Source: DAIDKA01 sp036498905
Lineage (GTDB): Bacteria > Pseudomonadota > Gammaproteobacteria > Steroidobacterales > Steroidobacteraceae
DNA: 64,000 nucleotides
Assembly: GCA_036498905.1 (NCBI GenBank)
Contig: DASYER010000108.1
Span: forward strand, 62,001-126,000
Direction: 5' to 3'
Each line of letters starts with the position of its first letter. Positions within the stretch are counted from its first letter, which is position 1. A program made the translations under genes and the position numbers. This document shows positions 17,768 through 27,199 of the stretch, piece by piece. The notes beneath the pieces were generated by a model. The model was given only the letters and a program-made list of their open reading frames with translations. It did not search any database and was not told the DNA's origin.

Positions 17768-20200
17768 TCAGATAGGGGGCGGATCGGTATCCCGCGCTGG
17801 GTGGCGATGCTGGGCGATGGCTTCGATGAAGGCCTGCGGATCCGCGTCATTGCCCGAAGCGCTAACGATCAGGCCGGGATCTCCGCCCTCCCACGGTGGA
17901 TCACGCGCGATACCAACTTTGTCCAGCAGGCTAGCTGCGGCGCCTAAAACCAAAATCGTCTTGCAGTGCCGGTACTGGTCCTTGAGGAACTCCAGCGTAT
18001 GGCCGTCACTGGCCAGCGCTTCCACACCCTCAGCGCCATCCGGCAATACCATGGCATCGAAGAGGACTGCGGGTGAGTTCTCCAAGGTGGCATCGACCTC
18101 CAAAGACTGGCCACCCTGAGTCGTAACCGTGCCCAGCCGACTGCCCAGAAGACGGGTCACGGCGCCGGCCGCGGTCAGTGCCTCGGTGAAGCGGACAATG
18201 CATTTGCCCTCGACGCCATTCGCAATCAGGATCGCAATCTTGCGCGTGGCGATACCGCCCTCCCCCGGTAGCGCCTTCAAGGAAAGCGCTTTGGATACCT
18301 TCACTTCGGGATCGGGCACCTTTGCGATGGCGCGAGGCATCGCCTCCGGGATTTCCATGCCCAACCCGCTCGCGACCGCCTGCGCCAGGCTCTCCGAGAC
18401 GTTGCGCAGCGAGGAAACGACCCGCTTACGGATCGCCGGCACGGTGACCTTGCTTAGCTCGAAGCGAAAGGCGCCGATGATATGCGCCTGCTCCTGGGGT
18501 CTTTGGCTGTTGAAGAACAGGGTCGCCTGGCTGTAATGCTCAGCGAACTTCTCCGGCTTGCCGCGCACCTTGTCGATGGGTGCGTTGTCTGGCTCGATCG
18601 ACGTCGCGAATGAGATAAAACCCGCCATGCCGGCCTGATGGGGGCAGCCGCCACCCAGGGAGTTGGGCTCATAGGCCACCCGGCCGCGCGCAATCGCCTG
18701 GCGATGCAGGCCATCGCGCTGATTGTTGTGAACGGGAGGGATGGGCGCATTGATCGGAATCTCATGAAAGTTAGGCCCACCCAGGCGTGTCAACTGGGTG
18801 TCGACGTATGAGTGGATGCGACCGTGCAGCAGCGGATCGTTGCTGAAATCGATGCCGGGAATGAGGTGCGCAGTGCAAAACGCCACCTGCTCGGTCTCGG
18901 CGAAGAAGTTGTCCGGATTGCGATTGAGGACCATGCGCCCGACCGGCGTGACCGGAATCATTTCCTCCGGAATGAGTTTGGTCGCGTCCAGCACATCGAA
19001 GCTAAACTGTGCCGCGTCCTCTTCCGAAAACGTCTGCACGCCCAGCTCCCATTCCGGATAGTTCCCCGATTCGATCGCCTCCCACAGATCACGGCGGTGA
19101 AAGTCAGAATCTGCGCCGGAGATCTTCACCGCTTCATCCCACACCAGCGAGTGCGTCCCCAACCGCGGCTTCCAGTGGAACTTGCAGAAGGTCGATTTCC
19201 CTTCGGCGCTGACGAGACGGAAGGTATGAACGCCAAAGCCCTGCATCATACGGTAGCTGCGGGGAATCGCCCGATCCGACATGATCCACAGCAGCATGTG
19301 GGTGGACTCGGGCATCAGGGAGACAAAGTCCCAGAATGTATCGTGGGCGGAAGCCGCCTGCGGGATCTGGTTGTGCGGCTCGGGCTTCACGGCATGGACC
19401 AGATCGGGGAACTTCATGGCGTCCTGTATGAAGAAGATCGGCATGTTGTTGCCGACGAGATCCCAGTTACCCTCATCGGTGTAGAACTTCACGGCGAAGC
19501 CGCGCACATCGCGTGCGGTATCGGTCGAGCCGCGCTCGCCGGCGACGGTGGAGAAGCGCACGAATACCGGAGTAATCTTTCCGGCTTCCGCGAACACCGT
19601 CGCGCGGGTCAATTTGGGCAAGGCCTTGTAGGCCTCGAAGAATCCATGTGCCGCCGACCCGCGGGCGTGAACCACCCGCTCGGGAATGCGCTCATGATCG
19701 AAATGGGTGATCTTTTCGCGAAGGATGAAATCCTCCAGCAGCGAGGGTCCGCGCAGGCCGGCCTTCAGGGAGTCCTGATTGCTACCGATCGGCACACCTT
19801 GGTTGGTCGTAAGCGGCTGCCCGGAGGAGTTCACGCGCCGGGCTTCGAGGGAGCCCTCGAGAGACTGCGGCTCCGCTGCTGCGGCGCCGGATTTCTCGGA
19901 TTCGTTGGACTCACTCAGGGTACTGGCCGCGGCGGTCGCGGACGAGGACTCCTCGTGAGCGCCCTGCGGCGGTCGGGTGGGGTCGGCCGGCGCGTACTCG
20001 CTGGCCTTGTTCGCATTGTACGGCATGGCCTGCGCGAAGGCCTGCTGTTCAGCGGCGTGCTCCGCCATTTCGGTGTTCGCCGGACCTGGGTGCGAGGGAC
20101 CACTGACGGTGGTTCCCGCAGCGGCGTCGCTGCCTTGAGGGGACTTTGATCGGGATTTTGCGCGGGAACTCTGGCCCGCTCCACTCTTTCGCGTGGTCAT
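17768..20200 (-). CDS. katE: Large-subunit monofunctional catalase (HPII type)
   Basis: 810 residues, ATG 20200 with GGAG about eight bases upstream. Decomposes hydrogen peroxide in the cytoplasm. Catalytic His in ERVVHARGSAAHGFFE (about 180), Asn in LVGNNMPIFFIQDAMKFPD (about 250), and the heme-ligand Tyr in RIHSYVDTQLTRLG (about 470). The C-terminal 150 residues form the flavodoxin/DJ-1-like domain typical of clade 2 large catalases. The first 110 residues are a low-complexity Ser/Ala/Pro/Glu tail, longer than in E. coli HPII (753 residues). A nested stem-loop lies just upstream in the leader. Two small stress-like genes are divergent from it. Confidence 0.97.
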   Translation of the reverse strand: MTTRKSGAGQSSRAKSRSKSPQGSDAAAGTTVSGPSHPGPANTEMAEHAAEQQAFAQAMPYNANKASEYAPADPTRPPQGAHEESSSATAAASTLSESNESEKSGAAAAEPQSLEGSLEARRVNSSGQPLTTNQGVPIGSNQDSLKAGLRGPSLLEDFILREKITHFDHERIPERVVHARGSAAHGFFEAYKALPKLTRATVFAEAGKITPVFVRFSTVAGERGSTDTARDVRGFAVKFYTDEGNWDLVGNNMPIFFIQDAMKFPDLVHAVKPEPHNQIPQAASAHDTFWDFVSLMPESTHMLLWIMSDRAIPRSYRMMQGFGVHTFRLVSAEGKSTFCKFHWKPRLGTHSLVWDEAVKISGADSDFHRRDLWEAIESGNYPEWELGVQTFSEEDAAQFSFDVLDATKLIPEEMIPVTPVGRMVLNRNPDNFFAETEQVAFCTAHLIPGIDFSNDPLLHGRIHSYVDTQLTRLGGPNFHEIPINAPIPPVHNNQRDGLHRQAIARGRVAYEPNSLGGGCPHQAGMAGFISFATSIEPDNAPIDKVRGKPEKFAEHYSQATLFFNSQRPQEQAHIIGAFRFELSKVTVPAIRKRVVSSLRNVSESLAQAVASGLGMEIPEAMPRAIAKVPDPEVKVSKALSLKALPGEGGIATRKIAILIANGVEGKCIVRFTEALTAAGAVTRLLGSRLGTVTTQGGQSLEVDATLENSPAVLFDAMVLPDGAEGVEALASDGHTLEFLKDQYRHCKTILVLGAAASLLDKVGIARDPPWEGGDPGLIVSASGNDADPQAFIEAIAQHRHPARDTDPPPI

Positions 20201-20724
20201 GTAGGTGCTCCATTGTGGCGTCAGGTCGGGCTCCCGAGTGGCACGAGTGGGAGCGCTTGCCGTTTCCGACCTGACAGGTTTGGGTGGTTAAAAGTACGCG
20301 CGGGGACATTCGGCGCGTGAGTGTGGTTGGCGCATTACGGCGTAGCCGTTTGCCTACCGCCGTACTACGGCACGGCCGGACTTGCCGCCATCGGCACCCC
20401 CGTGCCGAACTGGCTGGCGAAGAACCCCTTAGGAAGGCGCATAGGGTTTTGGCTCGAGGCCCCCGGGCGTGCTGCCCCCCCCCGACGCCCGCTTCCCCGC
20501 AGCAGCAGGCGCCCCCGGAGGGACGATGGCGCTTGATCCGCCGGCCGATCACGGCGAGCGCTATCTCGGGCGTGATCGCCTCGAAGACTGCACCGTGCGC
20601 TCAACAGGCTCGCGCACATCGCATTGTAGGGTCCGTCCGACGCAACGTGCGCGTTCAGGTCAGCTGCGCAGCCTCGACTATCCGCCTACCGTGTCACCTG
20701 GCAAACCTCGCAAGGATTACTTCA
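20201..20724. other. Divergent intergenic region between katE and a small hydrophilic protein
   Basis: 524 bp. It holds the katE leader with a nested stem-loop (20220-20275) and, near 20468-20480, a C-rich run. Several open frames cross it on both strands, but none has a start with a ribosome-binding site or a recognisable product. Promoters for katE (minus) and the gene at 20725 (plus) must lie here. Confidence 0.55.
20220..20275 (-). promoter_or_regulatory. Nested stem-loop in the katE leader
   Basis: GTCAGGTCGG (20220-20229) pairs with CCGACCTGAC (20266-20275), and inside it GCTCCC (20230-20235) pairs with GGGAGC (20249-20254). The structure ends 20 bp before the katE start, next to the ribosome-binding site, where it could affect translation or mRNA stability. 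Confidence 0.4.
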
Positions 20725-20931
20725 ATGGCCACAATCGAGGACAAACAGGCAGTTGATCGCACCACGAGCACGGCCTCCGGGATTCGCGACAAGGGCGATT
20801 CCAAGGCAGCTTCTGAATCTGACGCCGGCGCCCGTAACTTCATCAAAACGCACGATGTGACCAAGGTGAAACGGAAGACAACTCCCGGGGCCGGAGAGGA
20901 AGCTGCAGACCTTTCGCAGGCTGAAGACTAA
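20725..20931 (+). CDS. Small hydrophilic protein, unknown function
   Basis: 68 residues from ATG 20725, with AAGGA eight bases upstream. The product is highly charged and lacks hydrophobic segments: it is rich in Asp, Glu, Lys, Thr and Ala, suggesting an intrinsically disordered protein, similar in character to small general-stress proteins. Divergent from katE and 35 bp before a secreted proline-rich gene. I do not recognise a family. Confidence 0.6.
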   Translation: MATIEDKQAVDRTTSTASGIRDKGDSKAASESDAGARNFIKTHDVTKVKRKTTPGAGEEAADLSQAED

Positions 20932-20966
20932 TTCAGTCAGGCACGCAGGCATTACGGACAATCCTC

Positions 20967-21353
20967 ATGTCTAATAAATCCGCACTTTTGGCGCTGCCTC
21001 TAGGTGTTCTGCTGGCGCTGTCCGCAGTTGCGCAGTCGCACTCATCAGCCACTGCGCCTGCCTCCAGCGCTCCGGCAAACCCCAGCCCTAAACCTGGATC
21101 ACATAAGGGACGCAAATCTCGACGACCGGTTGACCACGGTTCGTTGGCCAAACCAGATACTTCCGGGGTTCCGAAGCCTTCCGAGGACCCGGGCAGCCCC
21201 AGCACTCCTCGAGGTCTTGATCCCCCGCCGTCACGTGCTCCAGGCAGTCCCGGCAGCCCTGGCTACATCCCTGATACCGGTGGATCGGGGGGTCATGGCG
21301 ACAGTGGCACGGGCGGCTCGAGCACCGGCGGAGTCGGAGGCGCAGGTCGGTAG
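20967..21353 (+). CDS. Secreted Pro/Gly/Ser-rich low-complexity protein
   Basis: 128 residues. Signal peptide SALLALPLGVLLALSAVAQS, then a basic KGRKSRR patch, a Pro/Ser-rich middle and a Gly-rich C-terminus (GGSGGHGDSGTGGSSTGGVGG). No enzyme motif. The composition suggests an exported, disordered surface or periplasmic protein. It follows the small hydrophilic gene by 35 bp, so the two may share a transcript. Low-complexity frames can be spurious, but the clean signal peptide supports it. Confidence 0.55.
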   Translation: MSNKSALLALPLGVLLALSAVAQSHSSATAPASSAPANPSPKPGSHKGRKSRRPVDHGSLAKPDTSGVPKPSEDPGSPSTPRGLDPPPSRAPGSPGSPGYIPDTGGSGGHGDSGTGGSSTGGVGGAGR

Positions 21354-21367
21354 CACCGAGGATCGGT

Positions 21368-21946
21368 TCAGTCTGTGTACTCGTTGAACCCTCGGCCGCT
21401 TAGGATCAGGGGGACACACCTCTTCGCCCTCGCTACCCGCGTCTTCACCTGCTTGGCCCCCGAGATATGGAATATGTAGGACTTCCTCCTCCCCGGCGTG
21501 AGCGCTTCGAATGCGGCCCGCAACTCCGATGCTTCATCCAGCAGGGCCTGCAACTCCTCAGGAACCACATACTCCGATGCCTTCTTTCGGATGACTTTCT
21601 TCCCCGATTCCTCGATCTTGATGGCTTCGTAAATGTAGTTCCTCAGAATCGACTGCATAGCCGTAATTTCCTTCACAGAGGTGAATTTGATCCACCGGCC
21701 TGACTGAGTATGCTCACCAACCTTCTGGAGGATGTGCTCGGGGTCGCGAAGCAGCGCACCTTTGAAGAATGAGAACGCGCATGTTTCCTTGAGCGGAATG
21801 ATGATTGCCAGGTTCCTATTCTGGTGGGTAAAACAGCGCTTGCCCCACTTCGTCTCTTCGGTCAGACCACAGTCGAGCGCGATCTTCCGCAGTCTGTCTG
21901 CTTCCTTCTGCCATTTTGTCGCGTAAGGTACTTTCACCGTTTCCAC
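21368..21946 (-). CDS. YdeI/OmdA-type protein with DUF1801-like domain
   Basis: 192 residues from a GTG start; GAAGAAGG is adjacent. The N-terminal half (about 10-115) has the DUF1801-like pattern EETKWGKRCFTHQNRNLAII and FSFFKGALL. The C-terminal half (about 130-190) carries the YdeI/OmpD-associated pattern VVPEELQALLDEASELRAAF, ALTPGRRKSYIFHISGAK and KTRVARAKRC. The biochemical role of these proteins is not established. It lies 12 bp after the stop of the minus-strand propeller gene and may be its downstream partner. Confidence 0.8.
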   Translation of the reverse strand: METVKVPYATKWQKEADRLRKIALDCGLTEETKWGKRCFTHQNRNLAIIIPLKETCAFSFFKGALLRDPEHILQKVGEHTQSGRWIKFTSVKEITAMQSILRNYIYEAIKIEESGKKVIRKKASEYVVPEELQALLDEASELRAAFEALTPGRRKSYIFHISGAKQVKTRVARAKRCVPLILSGRGFNEYTD

Positions 21947-21958
21947 CCTTCTTCACTT

Positions 21959-23806
21959 CTACCGTAGCTGACGCAGACGTGAACCAGCAGGCGCCCAGCC
22001 GAGCGCTGCCTGTTCAAATTGATCGTCTGTCAGCTGGCGGACATCCGATCCGTCGGCGCGCATGACGAAGATCTCACCGTAGTTCTGCGGTCCATGCCAC
22101 GGAAGCAGCGCTTCGTCCTTCCATCCCTTGCGCGAACTGGCGAAAGCAATCCATCGACCATCGGTGGACCAGACGGGGTGTCCGTCGTTGCCTCCGGTGT
22201 GCGTCAGCTGCCTAAGCCCCGTGCCATCCGGCCGGATCGTGTAAATCTCATAATCGCCGGTTTCAAAGCCCGTGAAGGCGATCAGATCTCCACGTGGCGA
22301 CCAAATCGGGAAGTTGTCCCATCCTTCAGTCAATTTGACCGTTTTGCCATCCGCAACTGACACAATCCGCAGACCCTGGTCAGTGTGAGAACGCTCTTCA
22401 TACTGACCCAGACGATAGACGAGCCGCATGCCGTCAGGTGAGAAGCTCGGGAAACCATCATGACCCTCGTCATGGGTGACCACCTTGTATACCTGCGTCC
22501 CGACCTTCGTCAGGGCAAGCTGGCCAGCCTCATCCGCCCGTGGCGAGCTCTCGATTGCGAAAGCGACTGTATGTCCGTCGGATGAGAGTGCGGGGTTCGT
22601 GCCCGCGAATTGGATACCGGCCGCCTGCCCGTCGAACGCCGGCGTGCCGACACCTTGCCAGTCGGAAAGCTCAAGACGTTGCGTGCCATTCGGCCGATGC
22701 AGAAATCGATCGCCCAGGGGTGAAAATCTGACGGTATCCTGCTCGAAAGCACTCCCGCCGACCAGCTCATAGCGTGGATCGCGGCTCGCAAAAATCTTCG
22801 TCGGCTGCAAGTCTGCACTCAGGTCTCTTTGGAAAACAAGCCGTCGGCCGTCCCGTGACCAGCTGGGATTGCCTGCACCCGTCGGCCCCTTGCGACCCGA
22901 ACGATAGGCGATCTGCAGATTGCTCCCCTTCTGGTCGCTGTTACCGTTCAGACCAAAGCCGACGTCATCGCCTGCGAAGCCAGGAGCCCATAAGTCCTGG
23001 GATCCGTCCGTCAGCACTTCGCGCGCACCAGTGTCAATCTCAAGGGTAACGGCTCGGGTTTGAATCTTGTAGTGATGCAATACCGCCGCATCCACGACCT
23101 CACAGAACATTAAGCGGTGTCCGTCATGCGCCCACTGCGGACTGCCGGCACTGCCTTCCAGTGGCGTCAGTCGGCGCAATCCGGTCCCATCCGGATGAAT
23201 CAGATAGATCGCGGTCATCTGCATCAGCTCCCACGCCGGTCTCGTACCGCGCATGTAGCGCTCTCGTGGTCTATCACGATCCGATGAGAAAGCGATCCAG
23301 CCTCCATCCGGAGACCACCGCGGCCGAAAATTCCCTGCCGTGTTGTGCGTCAAGTTGCGCGTCCGGCCGCTCTTCAGATCCTTCAGCCACACATTGGCCG
23401 TTCCGCCTTCTCGAGTTGACACAAACACGAGCTTCCCGCCATCGGGCGACAGATCGCCCTGGTCGTCAAAGGCGGGACTGTCAGTCAGGCGTTCGAGGTG
23501 GCTTCCATCTGCGTGAGCGCGGAAGATGTCCGCCGATCCGGTGCGATCCGAGGTGAAAACCAGCCATTTCCCATCTGCCGAAAAACTCGCGTTGTAGTTC
23601 GGGCCGGGTCCTAGAGGCAAAGATTTCTCGTTGCTCCCATCCGGATTGGAAATGAAGAGCTGAAAGTCGTGCGAGTATGACCTCCAGATAATCGTCTGCT
23701 TCGGTGCTGCGAGGCAGGCGTGGGCGAAAACCAACGCCAGCGGAACTGCGTAAATCGCGAGGCGGGCAAGCGATGCCCTAAGTGCGATCGGGACGCTTCG
23801 TAGCAT
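21959..23806 (-). CDS. Exported TolB-like beta-propeller protein
   Basis: 615 residues from ATG 23806, where a signal peptide begins (LRSVPIALRASLARLAIYAV, cleaved near CLAAPK); an upstream ATG in the same frame would overlap the preceding gene. At least eight PD40/TolB-type repeats follow, with the motif SPDGxxLVFxSxR and variants such as FSADGKWLVFTSDRTGSADI. Such propellers bind proteins or sugars in the periplasm; here the repeats cover the whole protein and no peptidase domain follows. It starts 11 bp after the preceding minus-strand gene and is probably co-transcribed with it. Confidence 0.85.
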   Translation of the reverse strand: MLRSVPIALRASLARLAIYAVPLALVFAHACLAAPKQTIIWRSYSHDFQLFISNPDGSNEKSLPLGPGPNYNASFSADGKWLVFTSDRTGSADIFRAHADGSHLERLTDSPAFDDQGDLSPDGGKLVFVSTREGGTANVWLKDLKSGRTRNLTHNTAGNFRPRWSPDGGWIAFSSDRDRPRERYMRGTRPAWELMQMTAIYLIHPDGTGLRRLTPLEGSAGSPQWAHDGHRLMFCEVVDAAVLHHYKIQTRAVTLEIDTGAREVLTDGSQDLWAPGFAGDDVGFGLNGNSDQKGSNLQIAYRSGRKGPTGAGNPSWSRDGRRLVFQRDLSADLQPTKIFASRDPRYELVGGSAFEQDTVRFSPLGDRFLHRPNGTQRLELSDWQGVGTPAFDGQAAGIQFAGTNPALSSDGHTVAFAIESSPRADEAGQLALTKVGTQVYKVVTHDEGHDGFPSFSPDGMRLVYRLGQYEERSHTDQGLRIVSVADGKTVKLTEGWDNFPIWSPRGDLIAFTGFETGDYEIYTIRPDGTGLRQLTHTGGNDGHPVWSTDGRWIAFASSRKGWKDEALLPWHGPQNYGEIFVMRADGSDVRQLTDDQFEQAALGWAPAGSRLRQLR

Positions 23807-23817
23807 GAGCACCCGCG

Positions 23818-24285
23818 TCACATCAGCCTTGAGTGCTCCCTGCCGATCGCACGCGACAGGGTTTCGCCAAAGGCGGCGCGGTCGGTAAATATCGTCATCC
23901 GGTCCACCAGGTGCGAAAAGCGCCTTACGAACTCGGCCGTGATCTGGATGTAGCGCGACCCGGTCAGCATATTGACATGGTGGAACTGAGCCCGGTGAGC
24001 CCGCAGCCAAAGCATCCATTCACTGCTCACTTCAATCGAGGCGCCCCGGACCGCCCCGGCGTCTATGAATAGTTCCAGGCCCCCGGCGCGCTGCAAATCC
24101 TTGGCGAGCTCCCGCATCGCAAAATCACCGAACTCACCGATATCCGACCCCGCAAGCACCAGCAGCGAAATCCCCTCTGCCGGTCGTTGGATCGACACGC
24201 TGCAATGGATTCCTTCGTAGTGTACGGAGGCCAAAGACGCACGGAGCATATGAGCAATCCCGCAGGTTGAGACCAACACGGGCAT
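23818..24285 (-). CDS. Hypothetical cytoplasmic protein, STAS-like size
   Basis: 155 residues from ATG 24285; an earlier in-frame ATG at 24360 would overlap the upstream gene. No signal peptide or membrane segment. Visible features: a hydrophobic strand ISLLVLAGSDIGEFGDFAMR and the helix REHSRLM at the end; the middle strand LELFIDAGAVRG and helix VSSEWMLWLRAHR give a fold reminiscent of STAS or similar alpha/beta domains, but this is only an impression. It is 11 bp upstream of the propeller gene and so likely part of its operon. Function unknown. Confidence 0.55.
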   Translation of the reverse strand: MPVLVSTCGIAHMLRASLASVHYEGIHCSVSIQRPAEGISLLVLAGSDIGEFGDFAMRELAKDLQRAGGLELFIDAGAVRGASIEVSSEWMLWLRAHRAQFHHVNMLTGSRYIQITAEFVRRFSHLVDRMTIFTDRAAFGETLSRAIGREHSRLM

Positions 24286-24329
24286 TGTACGACGTCGGGG
24301 CCCCGCGGCTACCTGCGGCAGCTTGTCCG

Positions 24330-25088
24330 TCAATGGGGTGGGGTCGCGCGGCCCACCCACGAATCGTAGTGTGTCGGACCGATTCTTGCCTTGCCTCGCG
24401 GTACCAGGGACTCGTTGTCGATCTTGGCGCCGAAATAGCGGGCATTTGTGTCGGCAATGACCTTGCGACTGTCCTTCTTGCCGCTCAATACCTGGCTCAC
24501 GAAGTCTTCGAAGCTGAGGCGATCGGGGCCACCTACCTCGAGGGTGCCCATCACCGGTCGGCTCACGGCGATCTCCGCCAGTACCGACACCACGTCCTCT
24601 GAAGAGATAGGCTGAATCATGGCACCGGCGGGGACGCGCACCACCGGTCCATCGGCGCCGGCCTCGGCGATGGGGCCGCCAAACTCGAAAAATTGCGTCG
24701 CCCGCAGGATGGTATAGGGGATGCCGGAGTTCTTGATCAGACTCTCCTGCTGCGCCTTCGCGCGCATGTAGCCGCTGTCCGGAAGCCGATCGGCACCGAC
24801 GACCGAGAGCGCCACGTGATGCTTTACGCCGGCCGTTGCTTCGGCCGCCAGCAAATTCTTCCCCGAAGTCAGAAAGAACGTCATGACGGCCTGATCTTCA
24901 AAGGACGGCGAGTTGGCGACATCGACCACCACCCGGGCGCCCGCGAGCGCTTCGGGCAACCCTTCGCCCGTGAGAGTGTTGATGCCCGTCGAGGGTGCTG
25001 CCGCGCACACCTGCTGGCCTCCTTGACGCAGGAGGGTCACGAGCTTCGAGCCGATGAGACCGGTGCCACCGATCACCACGATGTTCAT
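24330..25088 (-). CDS. NmrA-like NAD(P)-binding protein (atypical SDR)
   Basis: 252 residues from ATG 25088, with AGGAG upstream. Begins NIVVIGGTGLIGSKLVTLL, the nucleotide-binding GGTGxxGS of NmrA/atypical short-chain dehydrogenases, followed by YMRAKAQQESLIKNSGIPYT. The classical SDR catalytic Tyr-x-x-x-Lys is replaced by YMRAK, as in many NmrA-type sensors or oxidoreductases. It may bind NAD(P) as a redox sensor or reduce a small metabolite. The gene is separated from the downstream minus-strand pair by a 44-bp gap; divergent from the ABC transporter. Confidence 0.85.
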   Translation of the reverse strand: MNIVVIGGTGLIGSKLVTLLRQGGQQVCAAAPSTGINTLTGEGLPEALAGARVVVDVANSPSFEDQAVMTFFLTSGKNLLAAEATAGVKHHVALSVVGADRLPDSGYMRAKAQQESLIKNSGIPYTILRATQFFEFGGPIAEAGADGPVVRVPAGAMIQPISSEDVVSVLAEIAVSRPVMGTLEVGGPDRLSFEDFVSQVLSGKKDSRKVIADTNARYFGAKIDNESLVPRGKARIGPTHYDSWVGRATPPH

Positions 25089-25247
25089 GTGATTGCTCCT
25101 GATCTGCCTGCCCCGTCTATACACCGATGGAACACCGCTCACGAGCGTGGGCCAAACCCGGGCTCTTGCGGGGGTTTCCGGCCGATAGCGCCGGATCAAT
25201 TGCCTCGCTCTGGCAAACTGCTTCTACCACAGGCACGGAACCCAATC

Positions 25248-27061
25248 ATGAAAGGTCAAGCCAGACGTCATTCCAATGCCGGCGGCGATGATAAACATTC
25301 GAAGCTACTGCCACAGCTCGGCAGCATGTGGCGGGCGTTGGTCCAATCCTCGGTACGCGACTCATTGCTACTGCTGGGTATCGTGCTCATCGCCGTCATC
25401 GTCATTACGGCTCTCGGTCAGATTCGACTCAATGCCTGGAACCAGCCCTTCTATGACGCCCTGTCGCATCACAAACTGGATGAGTTCCTGCACCAGCTCG
25501 GCGTGTTCGCCATCATCGCGGGCGTCCTGCTGGTCCTGAATGTGGCGCAGAAATTCCTGACCGAGACTTTGAAGCTCAAACTTCGCGAAGGGCTGGTCAA
25601 GGACCTGATTGGCCATTGGCTGCGCCCGATGCGCCCCTTCCGGCTCGCCAATGCGGGCGACATCGGCGTCAATCCCGATCAGCGTGTACACGAGGATGCT
25701 CGCACCTGACCGAACTCACTGCGGATCTGGCCACCGGTCTGCTGCAGGCCGGCATGCTGGTGGTGATGTTCATCGGCGTGCTGTGGCGAATCTCGGCGGG
25801 CTTCCGCTTCCATGTCCACGGTCACGACTACTCCATTCCGGGTTACATGGTCTGGGCGGCCATCGTGTATGCGGGGTCGGCGTCGCTGCTGAGCTATGCC
25901 GTCGGACGCAGTCTGATCAGGCGCAACGCGGACCGCTATCAGCGCGAGTCGGAGCTGCGTTTTGGGCTCGTGCGTGTCAATGAACATGCCGATGCGATCG
26001 CCCTGGCGGGGGGAGAACCCGTGGAGGCACGCCACGTCGAGCGCGACCTCGCGGCGGTGCTCGCCGCCACCTGGCGACTGGTACGCGGCTTGACCAACCT
26101 GACCTGGGTCACCGCCGGCTACGCGTGGTTTACGCTGGTCGCCCCGATCATCGCCGCCGCGCCGCTGTATTTCTTCGGCAGCCTCTCGTTCGGCGGACTC
26201 ATGATGGCCGCCGGTGCTTTCACACAGGTGCAGGGGTCGCTGCGCTGGTTCGTGGACAATTTCAGCGTCATCGCCGACTGGCGCGCGACACTGCTGCGCG
26301 TCGCCAGTTTCCGCAAAGCGGTGACGGATATGGACACGCTGCATAAAGTCGAGAGCCAGATAACCTACGAGTCCGGCGCGGCCGACGAATACGCAATCGA
26401 CAAGCTCGAAGTGACCTCTCCGGCGGGCGGAACCCGGATCAAGGAAAACAAAGTCCTCATGAAGTCCGGCGAGCGGGTGCTCATCGTCGGCGAACCCGGG
26501 GCCGGCAAGACACTACTGTTTCGCGCCTTGGCGGGCCTGTGGCCCTGGGGTTCCGGGTCAGTGACCCGACCCAAAGGCAAAGGCATCTATCACATGCCGC
26601 GATCGGCATACTGGCCCCCCGGCTCCCTGCGCGAGGCCCTCGCCTACCCCTCCGAACCCGACGAAATCAAGGACAGCGACTACAAGGATGCATTGCAGGA
26701 CCTGAAGCTGCAGGAATTCGAACCCATGCTGGACAAGGATCGTCACTGGCAGGAGGAGCTCAATCAGGATCAGTTGATGCGATTGGCCTTCGTGCGTCTG
26801 CTAATCCACGAACCGGCCTGGGTCGTGATCGACGAAGTGCTCGATTTCGTCGATGCCGATTCCCGGGCACTGGTGAGCGACGTATTGGACAAGCGCATGA
26901 AGGACAGCACCATCATTCATATCGGCCGCCAGTTTCCACATGACAAGACCTTCCGCGCAGTCGTGCACCTGGTCAATGACCATACCGTGCGTAAGCTGCC
27001 GCGCCGCAAGCGGCACGGCAAAGCGGCGACTCAGACGGCAACTGGCACCTCACGAAGATGA
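25248..27061 (+). pseudogene. SbmA/YddA-type ABC transporter with a one-base frameshift
   Basis: Two reading frames together give the normal length of about 604 residues. Frame one (25248-25709) covers the first membrane region, ending NPDQRVHEDART. Frame two (open to 27061) resumes with HLTELTADLATG. Inserting one C at about 25702 restores the family sequence DARHLTEL. The membrane domain is ABC_membrane_2; Walker A is GEPGAGKTLLF at about 25248-relative residue 425. The signature motif, normally LSLGEQ, reads LNQDQ, while Walker B VVIDEVLDFVD keeps the catalytic Glu. This family imports peptides or cobalamin. Either a sequencing error or inactivation; the odd signature is independent of the frameshift. 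Confidence 0.8.
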
Positions 27062-27199
27062 GCGGCCGAGCCTAAGGTACCGACGTTCTGACGGTGCGGG
27101 GTCCGGGTCCGGCTCATGCAAGGGAATGGGTGGCGCCGGGGGCTCACGCACCGGCCCATCGGGCGGCGTATCGGGCGGAGTTTCTGCGGTAATGCGCAT
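27050..27199 (-). CDS. 49-residue proline-rich protein, unknown function
   Basis: ATG 27199 opens a 49-codon frame; GGAG is 11 bases upstream. The product is acidic and dominated by Pro, Glu and Asp (TPPDTPPDGPVREPPAPPIP), with a short basic end. Similar short proline-rich, probably disordered proteins are annotated in many proteobacteria, but I cannot name a family. It overlaps the 3' end of the ABC transporter by 12 bp on the opposite strand. Confidence 0.4.
   Translation of the reverse strand: MRITAETPPDTPPDGPVREPPAPPIPLHEPDPDPAPSERRYLRLGRSSS

Noticed and set aside
18812..20149. 445-codon plus-strand frame opposite katE
   Set aside because: It is the antisense of a clear catalase with HARGSAAHG and heme-Tyr motifs; the frame has no recognisable product of its own.
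20321..20536. Plus-strand frame in the katE upstream region as a gene
   Set aside because: No ribosome-binding site and no recognisable product; the region is better explained as divergent promoters.
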